Positions 1-7,898 of a stretch of DNA of 64,000 nucleotides are shown here, in pieces. The DNA comes from Prevotella sp. (GTDB taxonomy: Bacteria; Bacteroidota; Bacteroidia; Bacteroidales; Bacteroidaceae), in contig JAFZVV010000004.1 in assembly GCA_017617615.1 (NCBI GenBank), forward strand, positions 6,532 to 70,531. The letters run 5' to 3'. The position numbers and the translations under genes were made by a program. Every line of letters begins with the position of its first letter. Position 1 is the stretch's first letter. The notes beneath the pieces were generated by a model. That model was not told the origin of the DNA, did not search any database, and worked only from the letters and a program-made list of their open reading frames with translations.

Positions 1-1410
1 CGTTGTGGCACCCAACGCCTCATCACCACCTGCAACGGCGGAGAAGGCACCGACTGGAACGTGGTGCAGAACTGGAGCGGCACCTACGGTGGCGACATCG
101 ACAACTATGCCAATGAGTTGAAAGGCAGCGACCAGCTGCTCAACGGAGAATACGGTGCCTGGCGCACCCTCGGCAACCATACCGGTGAAGGCTATACAGA
201 GGAACTGTTCTGCGATATCCTGGGCAAGAAAATCCATCTGGCCGAGATGGTGCGCGACAGTGTGTGCGGACAATTCCAATGGCTGCTCGTGAGTCACGAC
301 AACCCCGGCCGCACACAACCCGACGAAGGTCTGCGCCGCATCGACAAGGCAGGTCCGTTCAACCACAAGGGCTTACTTACCATTTGGGAACAACCTACCG
401 ATGCCTATTACATGTATATGCGTCACTACAGCCAGCAGTCCATCGTCCCCGCCACAAGCCTCGTCGACGAGAGCCTGCTCCGGCCTGCCGACGGCTACGA
501 ATATCTCTACCGCATCAACTGTGGCGGCGACCTCTACGAAGACAGCCATGGCAAGACCTGGATGCGAGACGACAACCAGTGGTCGCACTCCTGGAGCGAG
601 CGCTTCGAAGGACTGTCGCCCTATCAACTGTCGCAGACCCGCAACGACTCCATCTCGTCGCCACTCTTCCAAACATCCCGTTTCGGCCGACATGCCCTGA
701 GTTACCATTTCCCCGTCCCGGCAGGACGATACCGTGTGGAACTCTACTTCATCGAGCCATGGTACCGACAAGCCGATGCCGAGGGACTACGCCTCTTTGA
801 TGTAGCCGTGAACGACAGCACAATCATACACGACCTTGACATCTGGGCACAAGTGCATTATGGCAAGCCCTACAAACGAGTGGTAGAAGTAACCAACCAC
901 AGCGAGGAAATCTGCATCCGTTTCCCCAAGGTAAAAGCAGGACAAGCCATGATCTCAGCCATCGCCATCGCCTCGGCCGATGCCGACATCGTGCCCGACT
1001 TCCCCTTGTCGGCTACAACGATGTGGGCCGACTTCGACAACGATATCCTCGTGAAGACCCCCGACTCGCTGTTGCCTCCACGCATCAATGCGGCGCTGAA
1101 AGTGGAAGGGAAGAAAACACGCAAGATTATGGAATGGGACTTCAACGTGGGCGTGGCAAAAGTCTATACGCTGCGGTTCCAATACTACAATCCCAAGCAG
1201 CCACGCGTGCTCCACGTGCGGGTGAGCGACCAGAATGGCGTGGTATATAATGACGATGACATCACCTTCGTGCAAACCCAGCAGAAAGCCACGAAGCGCC
1301 GGAATACCAGCATCACCACCGGCACGCAGGTGAACGCCGGCCAGTATCATGTGGAGGTGAGCGGCGACGGCATAGAAGAAATGCACTTCGACCCACTTAC
1401 GGTAGAATGA
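1..1410 (+). CDS. Glycoside hydrolase family 2-type enzyme with C-terminal malectin-like domain (5' truncated)
   Basis: The reading frame is open from base 1, so the gene starts upstream and only the last 469 codons are present. The first ~130 residues resemble the end of a GH2 TIM barrel: a GTYGG segment, a GEYG segment at the usual place of the nucleophile Glu, then F-W and DAYYMY near the barrel end. Residues ~170-320 (counted from base 1) look like a malectin-type carbohydrate-binding domain (YRINCGGD, GRYRVELYFIEP, AEGLRLFDV). A beta-sandwich tail follows, ending at a TGA. By family it would cleave a beta-galactoside or beta-glucuronide in the periplasm, but the specificity cannot be read here. 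A terminator follows, so the downstream SusC has its own promoter. Whether this forms a polysaccharide utilisation locus with the SusCD pair is inference from adjacency. Confidence 0.75.
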   Translation, partial: RCGTQRLITTCNGGEGTDWNVVQNWSGTYGGDIDNYANELKGSDQLLNGEYGAWRTLGNHTGEGYTEELFCDILGKKIHLAEMVRDSVCGQFQWLLVSHDNPGRTQPDEGLRRIDKAGPFNHKGLLTIWEQPTDAYYMYMRHYSQQSIVPATSLVDESLLRPADGYEYLYRINCGGDLYEDSHGKTWMRDDNQWSHSWSERFEGLSPYQLSQTRNDSISSPLFQTSRFGRHALSYHFPVPAGRYRVELYFIEPWYRQADAEGLRLFDVAVNDSTIIHDLDIWAQVHYGKPYKRVVEVTNHSEEICIRFPKVKAGQAMISAIAIASADADIVPDFPLSATTMWADFDNDILVKTPDSLLPPRINAALKVEGKKTRKIMEWDFNVGVAKVYTLRFQYYNPKQPRVLHVRVSDQNGVVYNDDDITFVQTQQKATKRRNTSITTGTQVNAGQYHVEVSGDGIEEMHFDPLTVE

Positions 1411-1442
1411 ACCGACGGGAGTGGACATATCGTTGAGAAGAC

Positions 1443-1475
1443 AGCATGCCTGGTGTTGAACAAGCATGCTTTTTT
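1443..1475 (+). terminator. Intrinsic terminator after GH2 gene
   Basis: AGCATGC (1443-1449) pairs with GCATGCT (1464-1470) around a 14-base loop and is followed by a T run to 1475. It separates the GH2 gene from the SusC promoter. Confidence 0.6.
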
Positions 1476-1507
1476 GCGGCTCCTCTCTTAGAAAAACCAT
1501 ATTTATT

Positions 1508-1538
1508 TTTGTCTTTCGGAAGAAAAGCATTATCTTCG
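1508..1538 (+). promoter_or_regulatory. Promoter of susC-like gene
   Basis: TTTG at 1508-1511, 19-base spacer, TATCTTCG at 1531-1538. This fits the Bacteroidetes TTTG-N19-21-TAnnTTTG pattern with one deviation, and leaves a leader of about 45 bases before the ATG at 1589. Confidence 0.65.
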
Positions 1539-1588
1539 CATCAAATAACTGATTGAAAAGCGAAAAACCTCATACTCATCTGTATCCC

Positions 1589-4300
1589 ATGAGAAAAACC
1601 TTTACTACTACCTGCTTGTTGTTTTCGATGCTGTTGCCCATGACCGTAGCGGCACAGACCGACACCTATATTCAATCCGACGACACCCTCGCCACAGCAG
1701 CCCATTTCAGTGGTGGTTCTGCCGACAAAGTGACCCAAGAGCGCATGAACAAGGGTTTGGTAACGAACTCTTTGAGCGCGCTCAGCGGTCAGGCTGCCGG
1801 TGTGCAAGTATCAAACGGTTCCAACCGCATGGCCATGCTGAGCAGCGTGCGCGTGCGCGGCACCACCTCGCTTACCGGTGGCAACGACCCCTTGGTGATT
1901 ATCGATGGTGTATCTGCCGACCTGTCGGTGCTCTCCTCCATCTATCCTGCCGACATTGAGAGTTTCACCATTTTGAAAAATGCCGCAGAAACCGCCCAAT
2001 ATGGTTCACGTGGCGCCTCTGGTGTCATCCAGGTGACCACGAAAAAAGGCCATGGCGGCAAATTCCACATCTCCTACGACGGCAACTACGGTTTTGAGTC
2101 TGTATACAAGAATATCGAGGTGCTTGACCGCAACAGTTATATCAACACCGCTCAATCGTTGGGTTTGACCTATAATGACGGCGGGTATGCCACCAACTTC
2201 CCAGACGCCATCACCCGTACGGGTACGGTGCACGGGCATCATGTGGCCTTCGGTGGTGGTAGCGACCAAAGCAATTACCGTGCCTCGGTAGGTTTCATAG
2301 ACCACAAGACCGTGATCGACATTGAGGAATACAAGAATTTCGTGGCCAAACTCGACATCTCTCAAAAAGCCTTCGACAACCGCCTGTCAATTGACCTGGG
2401 CGTATATGGTTCTACCCAACGCAACAAGGACATTTTCGACGAACAGATGCTCTTCTACTCCGCCGCTGCGATGAACCCGACCTTCGGCACGGGCATGAAC
2501 AATAATGGCGGGTGGGACAAGAACACCACCGCCTCGCAGGTGAACAACCCGATGGCCCTGCTGCGAGAGCAAGACCACAGCAAGAATCTGAGTTTCAATA
2601 CCCACATCAAGTTGGCCTACGACATCTGGCCCAATCTGAAGGTGAGCCTCTTTGGCTCCTACTCTTTCGCCAGTACCGAACATTCCCAATACCTGCCCAC
2701 ATGGGTATGGGCACAGGGCCAGGCCTACCGTGCCGAGAAGAAGAACGAGGACTGGCTCACCAACCTCTTGGTGGACTATTGGTGGGACTTCGACTCAGAA
2801 AACCGTTTGGAACTGACGGGACTAGGCGAATATCAGGTCAACACTGAGACGGGCTTCTGGACCACGGTGAGAGGATTCACCACCAATGCCTTCGGCTACA
2901 ACAACCTTGAGGCCGGTTCGCTTCGCCCCTATGGCGGCACGGGCTCAGGTTATGAGCACCCCACCCTCGCCTCTGTCATGGGTTCGGCAAAATATCTGTT
3001 CAAACACCGCTATACACTCTCGCTCACCATGCGTGCCGATGGCAGCAGCAAGGTGGGAAAGGACAACCGCTGGGGACTGTTCCCCTCGCTCTCCTTCGAC
3101 TGGGACGTGATGCGCGAGCAGTTCATGCACAGTGTGCCCTTCATCAGCCAGTTGAAATTTCGTATGGGCTATGGTGCGTCGGGAAACCTTGGCGCCATCG
3201 ACTCTTTCAACTCGCTCAGTATGTTCCAGCCCATGGGCATCGTGCCCGTCTATGGCTCGCCTATGGTAACCCTGGGCATTGCAAGCAACACCAACCCCGA
3301 CCTGCGATGGGAGACCCGCACTACCTTCAACATCGGTATGGACATCGGCTTGTGGAACAACCGCCTGGTGATGACCGCTGAATACTATCGTTCGAAGACC
3401 CGCGACATGCTCTATCTCTACGACGTGAGCATACCGCCCTTCGCCTACAACAAACTGCTCGACAACCTGGGCAAGATGAGCAACGACGGATTCGAGTTGG
3501 GGCTGGGTATCACTCCGCTGGAGACCCGCGACATGCAACTCAACATCAACATGAACCTGGCCTACCAACGTAATAAACTCATTTCGCTTGAGGGCAATTA
3601 CGAGGACATCTACATGACGGCCAAGAACATCACATCCATCGGCTCACTCAACGGAGCCGGTTTCCATGGTGGCAACAATGATATCGTCTACCAGATTGTG
3701 GGCCAGCCACTTGGTGTGTTCTACCTGCCCCACTGCACAGGTGTGGTAGACTATGGCGACGGCACCTACATGTATGAGATAGCCGACCTCAACGCCGATG
3801 GAGTGGCCGATGCCGGCAGCGACCGCTACATCGCCGGACAGGCCACCCCGAAGTGGACCTTGGGCTCGAACATCAGTTTCCGCTACAAGGACTTCGACAT
3901 CTCGCTCCAGATGAACGGTGCCTTCGGCCACAAGATCTACAATGGCACATCCCTAACCTATATGAACATGGGATCGTTCCCCGACTACAACGTCATGCCA
4001 GAAGCCCCCGCAAGGAAGATCTACGACCAAGTGGCCACCGACTATTACCTGGAACGCGGCGACTACCTAAACTTCGACTACCTGACAGTGGGGTGGAACG
4101 TCCCTATCCAGCGCTTTACCCCGTTCATCAGTCAACTCCGTGTGGCACTGAGCATCAACAATCTGGGTACCATCACCTCGTACAGCGGTCTCACCCCGAT
4201 GATCAACAGTTATGTGGTGAGCAACACCCTTGGCATCGATGACAAGCGCAACTATCCTCCCTACCGTTCCTACTCACTCGGCGTGAGCATCTCATTCTAA
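1589..4300 (+). CDS. SusC/RagA-family TonB-dependent outer-membrane receptor, compact form
   Basis: 903 residues. It starts with signal peptide MRKTFTTTC...VAAQ, and a TTG 12 codons upstream is unlikely as start. A plug domain lies at about residues 45-170 (VRVRGTTSL, DPLVIIDG, AAETAQYGSRGASGVIQVTTKKG), then a 22-strand type barrel ends in SLGVSISF with terminal Phe. SusC proteins import oligosaccharides or peptides with TonB energy together with a SusD lid. The usual N-terminal carboxypeptidase-regulatory-like domain (about 75 residues, well seen in the other SusC of this window) is missing, and no clear TonB box of the DVVV type is visible. It is followed 18 bases later by the SusD gene. 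Substrate unknown; the preceding GH2 enzyme suggests a galactoside- or glucuronide-containing glycan (inference). Confidence 0.92.
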   Translation: MRKTFTTTCLLFSMLLPMTVAAQTDTYIQSDDTLATAAHFSGGSADKVTQERMNKGLVTNSLSALSGQAAGVQVSNGSNRMAMLSSVRVRGTTSLTGGNDPLVIIDGVSADLSVLSSIYPADIESFTILKNAAETAQYGSRGASGVIQVTTKKGHGGKFHISYDGNYGFESVYKNIEVLDRNSYINTAQSLGLTYNDGGYATNFPDAITRTGTVHGHHVAFGGGSDQSNYRASVGFIDHKTVIDIEEYKNFVAKLDISQKAFDNRLSIDLGVYGSTQRNKDIFDEQMLFYSAAAMNPTFGTGMNNNGGWDKNTTASQVNNPMALLREQDHSKNLSFNTHIKLAYDIWPNLKVSLFGSYSFASTEHSQYLPTWVWAQGQAYRAEKKNEDWLTNLLVDYWWDFDSENRLELTGLGEYQVNTETGFWTTVRGFTTNAFGYNNLEAGSLRPYGGTGSGYEHPTLASVMGSAKYLFKHRYTLSLTMRADGSSKVGKDNRWGLFPSLSFDWDVMREQFMHSVPFISQLKFRMGYGASGNLGAIDSFNSLSMFQPMGIVPVYGSPMVTLGIASNTNPDLRWETRTTFNIGMDIGLWNNRLVMTAEYYRSKTRDMLYLYDVSIPPFAYNKLLDNLGKMSNDGFELGLGITPLETRDMQLNINMNLAYQRNKLISLEGNYEDIYMTAKNITSIGSLNGAGFHGGNNDIVYQIVGQPLGVFYLPHCTGVVDYGDGTYMYEIADLNADGVADAGSDRYIAGQATPKWTLGSNISFRYKDFDISLQMNGAFGHKIYNGTSLTYMNMGSFPDYNVMPEAPARKIYDQVATDYYLERGDYLNFDYLTVGWNVPIQRFTPFISQLRVALSINNLGTITSYSGLTPMINSYVVSNTLGIDDKRNYPPYRSYSLGVSISF

Positions 4301-4318
4301 CCCCCAACAGCCAGTATC

Positions 4319-5926
4319 ATGAGAAAGTATATCCTTATCACACTTGCGACACTCTCCCTTACCTCTTGTCTTGACGAGAATCCCCGCGATCGTCTGACAG
4401 AAGAGGATGTGTTCTCCACGAGCACCGACCTCTACCTGAACGCCGTAGCCAATCTCTACAACTACATCGGCGGACATGAGGACGGCCAAGGCCTGCAAGG
4501 CACAACCCGTGGCATCTACGACCTGAATACCTTCACCAGCGACGAGGCCATTCTTCCCACCCGCGGCGGTGACTGGTATGACGGCGGTCTGTGGCTCGAC
4601 CTTTACCGGCACACCTACCACGCCGGCACCGCCCCTATCGACAACTCGTGGAACTACCTCTACAAGGTGATTGTGCTCTGCAATCAGTCGCTCGACTACC
4701 TGCAGAAATACAGCCATCTGATTCCCACCGACCAGCAAGTTCCACTCCAAGCCGAAGTGAGAGGCATCCGTGCCCTGTGCTACTTCTACTTGCTCGACCT
4801 CTTTGGCCGCGTGCCCTGGATCAACTCATCAGGAATCTCAATGAACGAAACCGACCAACTCTCACGTAACCGGCTTTTTTGGAAACTCTATGACGAAATT
4901 AACGAGATACTACCCTACCTTCCATTAGCACGGAGCAACTTACAGGGTAATTATTATGGCCGCATCACTGCTCCCGTGATGTGGTTCATCCTTGCCAAGA
5001 TGACTCTCAACGCCGAAATCTGGACCGATGACATCTGGACCGATGACAAACATCTGGAAGGCGACAATATTTTCTTTACCATCGCCGACGAACAAATGAC
5101 TGCTTGGGAAGCATGTATCTACTACTGTAACCTGTTAACCGATTTTAGCTATGAGTTGGAACCAATCTACTCCTCAAATTTCAACACCAAGAACGAGTTC
5201 TCGATGGAAAACATCTTCACCATCCCCATGGACAAAACGCTCTACACCAACCAGTTCAAATACCTTTTCCGCTCACGCCACAACAACCACGGAGCGGCGT
5301 TGGGCATGGCGTCGGAGAACGGCACCTGCGCTACGGTGAGCGCCGTGCGCACCTATGGCTACGGCACGGATGAATTGGACAACCGCTATTACATGAACTT
5401 CGTCTCCGACAGCGTATATGTGGACCATGACCTCGTGCTGCTCGACAATGGTGAACCATTGGTGTATATGCCTCTTGCCGTGAAGCCCGACCTCACGGGC
5501 TCGCCTTACGAAAAGACCGCCGGCGCACGAATGTTCAAATACGAGACCGACCGCACCGCCTACAACGACGGACTGCTGCAGAGCAACGATATCGTGCTCT
5601 TCAGGTATGCCGACGTGCTGCTCATGATCTCGGAAGCCAAGGTCCGTGCAGGCATGAACGGTGACAAGGAACTGAACATGGTGCGCAACCGAGTGGGCAT
5701 GGACTACCGTCCGGCCACGCTCGACAACATCCTCGACGAGCGCTTGATGGAGTTGCAATGGGAAGGTTGGCGCCGTCAGGATCTCATCCGATTCGACCGT
5801 TTCCATCGTGCCTATGACATGCGCGAGCAGGTGGCCAACGAGGACGACCGTCACACCATTGTATTCCCCATACCTGGTGGAGCCATCGACCTGAACAAAA
5901 GACTCACTCAAAACCCAGGCTACTAA
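4319..5926 (+). CDS. SusD/RagB-family surface glycan-binding lipoprotein
   Basis: 535 residues. The lipoprotein signal ends in LTSC with Cys17, followed by LDENPRDRLTEEDVF, the usual SusD start. TPR-like helical features follow (EVRGIRALCYFYLLDLFGRVPW around residue 145, then a second part with RNRVG...LDNILDERLMELQWEGWRRQDLIRF), the C-terminal SusD family hallmark. It acts as a lid on the neighbouring SusC at the outer membrane. It is co-transcribed with susC (18-base gap) and the unit ends in a strong terminator at 5959-6002. Confidence 0.93.
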   Translation: MRKYILITLATLSLTSCLDENPRDRLTEEDVFSTSTDLYLNAVANLYNYIGGHEDGQGLQGTTRGIYDLNTFTSDEAILPTRGGDWYDGGLWLDLYRHTYHAGTAPIDNSWNYLYKVIVLCNQSLDYLQKYSHLIPTDQQVPLQAEVRGIRALCYFYLLDLFGRVPWINSSGISMNETDQLSRNRLFWKLYDEINEILPYLPLARSNLQGNYYGRITAPVMWFILAKMTLNAEIWTDDIWTDDKHLEGDNIFFTIADEQMTAWEACIYYCNLLTDFSYELEPIYSSNFNTKNEFSMENIFTIPMDKTLYTNQFKYLFRSRHNNHGAALGMASENGTCATVSAVRTYGYGTDELDNRYYMNFVSDSVYVDHDLVLLDNGEPLVYMPLAVKPDLTGSPYEKTAGARMFKYETDRTAYNDGLLQSNDIVLFRYADVLLMISEAKVRAGMNGDKELNMVRNRVGMDYRPATLDNILDERLMELQWEGWRRQDLIRFDRFHRAYDMREQVANEDDRHTIVFPIPGGAIDLNKRLTQNPGY

Positions 5927-5958
5927 AAAGGGGTAAAAAACCTAAAACCTGAAGTACC

Positions 5959-6002
5959 AAAAAGTCCGGGCAATCGGTTGTACCTGATTGTCCGGACTTT
6001 TT
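5959..6002. terminator. Bidirectional intrinsic terminator between susD and tnaA
   Basis: A 17-bp stem (5959-5975 with 5986-6002, one G-T pair) around a 10-base loop has A5 on one side and T5 on the other. It can therefore end both the + strand susD and the - strand tnaA transcripts. Confidence 0.85.
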
Positions 6003-6012
6003 CAGGAAAAAA

Positions 6013-7386
6013 TTACAGCCTTCTCAACTGCACGGTAAAGTGGCGCATGAGCGGTGCCTCCCACTCTATCGCCACACCTCGGGTGATGGTTTCGCGCCGG
6101 TCGTAGACATTCTTCAGTGCAGCAGCTACCACATCCATGTGATTATCGGTATATACACGACGTGGGATGGCCAGGCGCAAGAGGTCGAGGCCACCGAAAC
6201 GGTTCTCTCGGGTAACTGGGTCGCGGTCGGCAAGCACATAGCCTATCTCACAGCCCCTGACACCCGCCTCCAGATAAAGTTCGCAGGTGAGTGTCTGTGC
6301 AGGGAATTCCTTTTTAGGCACGTGCGTGAGCACTTTGTCGGCATCGACGAAAATGGCATGGCCACCGGCAGGTCGCTGGTAAGGGATACCATACTCGTCG
6401 AGACGCTCAGCGAGATGTCTCACCTGGCGGATGCGGGTGTCGAGCATGTCGAACTCCGTGTTCTCATCAAGTCCCTGCGCGATGGCATTGAGGTCGCGGC
6501 CATTGAGTCCGCCATAGGTGACATAGCCTTCCATGGGTATGCAGAACATCTTCGCACCGTCGAACCACTCTTTGTTGCGTGTGGCGATGAACCCGCCCAT
6601 GTTCACGATGGCGTCTTTCTTTGCCGACATGGTGGCGGCATCGGCTTGGGCATACATCTCGTGCGCAATCTCCTTGATGGTCTTTTCGGCATAGCCTTCC
6701 TCACGTGTCTTAATGAAATACGCATTCTCGGCGAAGCGGGCAGAGTCCATGACCACAGGGACGCCATACTGGTGACACAACGCACAAGTGTCCTTGATGT
6801 TTTGCATGCTCACGGGCTGACCACCCACAGTGTTGTTGGTCACGGTGAGCACCATAAACGGCACTTTGCCCTTGTTCTTCTCCAATACCCGCTCGAGTTT
6901 TTCCAATGACACATTACCCTTGAAAGGCACCTCGGCTTGTGTGTCGTGAGCCTCGTCACAAGTCACGTCGATGGCCTTGGCCTTGCGGGCCTCGATATGT
7001 CCCTTGGTCGTATCGAAATGCGCGTTGCCCGGCACTACATCACCCGCCTTCACGAGCAATGAGAAAAGCACGTTCTCCGCAGCCCTACCCTGATGGGTGG
7101 GAATAACATAGGGCATGCCGAAGATGCGCTGCACCATAGCCTCGAACTTATAGAACGAGGTAGCACCGGCATAACTCTCGTCGCCGAGCATCATTGCCGA
7201 CCATTGACGGTCGCTCATGGCACCTGTGCCACTATCGGTAAGCAGGTCTATATACACTTGTTCGGCCTTGAGTTGGAACACGTTGTAGTGTGCTTCCCTA
7301 AGCCATCGTTCTCTCTCTTCACGTGTGCTGATATGGATGGCTTCCACCATCTTGATTTTCCAAGACTCAGCGTATGGGATTTGCAT
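6013..7386 (-). CDS. tnaA: Tryptophanase (tryptophan indole-lyase)
   Basis: 457 residues, a PLP enzyme splitting L-tryptophan to indole, pyruvate and ammonia. The family motifs are clear: IDLLTDSGTGAMSD, PTHQGRAAE, DSARFAENAYFIK and the PLP lysine in MSAKKDA. Tyrosine phenol-lyase is the close alternative. The residue equivalent to its substrate-binding Arg (SMERG) is Ile here (GCEIGY), and DSARFA rather than DATRCV is present, both as in tryptophanase. The start MQIPYAESWKIK was chosen because it aligns with the family N-terminus; the frame is open for another 62 codons upstream, but those are not family-like. The gene is monocistronic with its own promoter about 340 bases upstream and a structured leader. 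Confidence 0.93.
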   Translation of the reverse strand: MQIPYAESWKIKMVEAIHISTREERERWLREAHYNVFQLKAEQVYIDLLTDSGTGAMSDRQWSAMMLGDESYAGATSFYKFEAMVQRIFGMPYVIPTHQGRAAENVLFSLLVKAGDVVPGNAHFDTTKGHIEARKAKAIDVTCDEAHDTQAEVPFKGNVSLEKLERVLEKNKGKVPFMVLTVTNNTVGGQPVSMQNIKDTCALCHQYGVPVVMDSARFAENAYFIKTREEGYAEKTIKEIAHEMYAQADAATMSAKKDAIVNMGGFIATRNKEWFDGAKMFCIPMEGYVTYGGLNGRDLNAIAQGLDENTEFDMLDTRIRQVRHLAERLDEYGIPYQRPAGGHAIFVDADKVLTHVPKKEFPAQTLTCELYLEAGVRGCEIGYVLADRDPVTRENRFGGLDLLRLAIPRRVYTDNHMDVVAAALKNVYDRRETITRGVAIEWEAPLMRHFTVQLRRL

Positions 7387-7719
7387 GATTATTTGGTTGT
7401 TAGAAATCACAAGCCGTTTTACTATGTATCTACAACATGCTAAGGTTGCGACACAGTCGCAACATACATAACGGCTTAAGACAGATGAAAAAATAAAAAG
7501 GGTATATTGATAAAAAAGGCTATGAGACCTATACATCGAGAGACTGCACATCGTGGTGTAGCCCTCCACCAAAAGGTAATATCAAGCAACGAAATGGTCT
7601 CGTTCCTTGATGTTGACAAAAACGTCGTTTTTATTCCGTTTGCATCTCTCGTGTTGTGTCATTCGATAGTGTAGTAAGTTTAACTTTGGTTGGCGTGGGG
7701 AATTTTCCCAGATGGTTTC
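7387..7719 (-). promoter_or_regulatory. Long structured 5' leader of tnaA
   Basis: About 333 bases lie between the predicted transcription start (~7719) and the tnaA ATG. The outstanding element is a nested inverted repeat ending 24 bases before the ATG: 8-bp arms 7470-7477/7411-7418, a second 6-bp pair 7464-7469/7424-7429, and inside it a perfect 8-bp hairpin 7456-7463/7445-7452 with a 3-base loop. A second hairpin pairs 7606-7611 with 7581-7586 and 7600-7603 with 7589-7592. A run of six T on the RNA strand (7517-7512) follows TAGCC, which could pair with GGGCTA (7564-7559). Such an arrangement suggests post-initiation control; the mechanism is unknown. Confidence 0.5.
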
Positions 7720-7725
7720 TGGTTG

Positions 7726-7757
7726 CGAATATACGATTTTCCATCCAATCCACCAAA
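7726..7757 (-). promoter_or_regulatory. Promoter of tnaA
   Basis: On the - strand, TTTG (7757-7754), 20-base spacer, TATATTCG (7733-7726). It matches the Bacteroidetes consensus with one deviation (C for T) and is the only good match in this 512-base intergenic region. Confidence 0.6.
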
Positions 7758-7898
7758 CGAAAATGGATAAAAATCAAATGTTTTTTCACATTATTACCCC
7801 CCAATCGGTCATGAGACTTTTATGCCAGAAGGGTAGTTGTTATAAAGGGATTTTCGGTAGTTGAGTGTTGTATTGCTGCAATGTATGCAGGGTTCTGA

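Noticed and set aside
6013..7386. Tyrosine phenol-lyase instead of tryptophanase
   Set aside because: The Arg that binds the tyrosine ring in that enzyme is Ile here and the DSARFAENAYFIK block matches tryptophanase.
6013..7572. Longer tnaA start at 7572
   Set aside because: The extra 62 codons do not match the family N-terminus and cover the structured leader.
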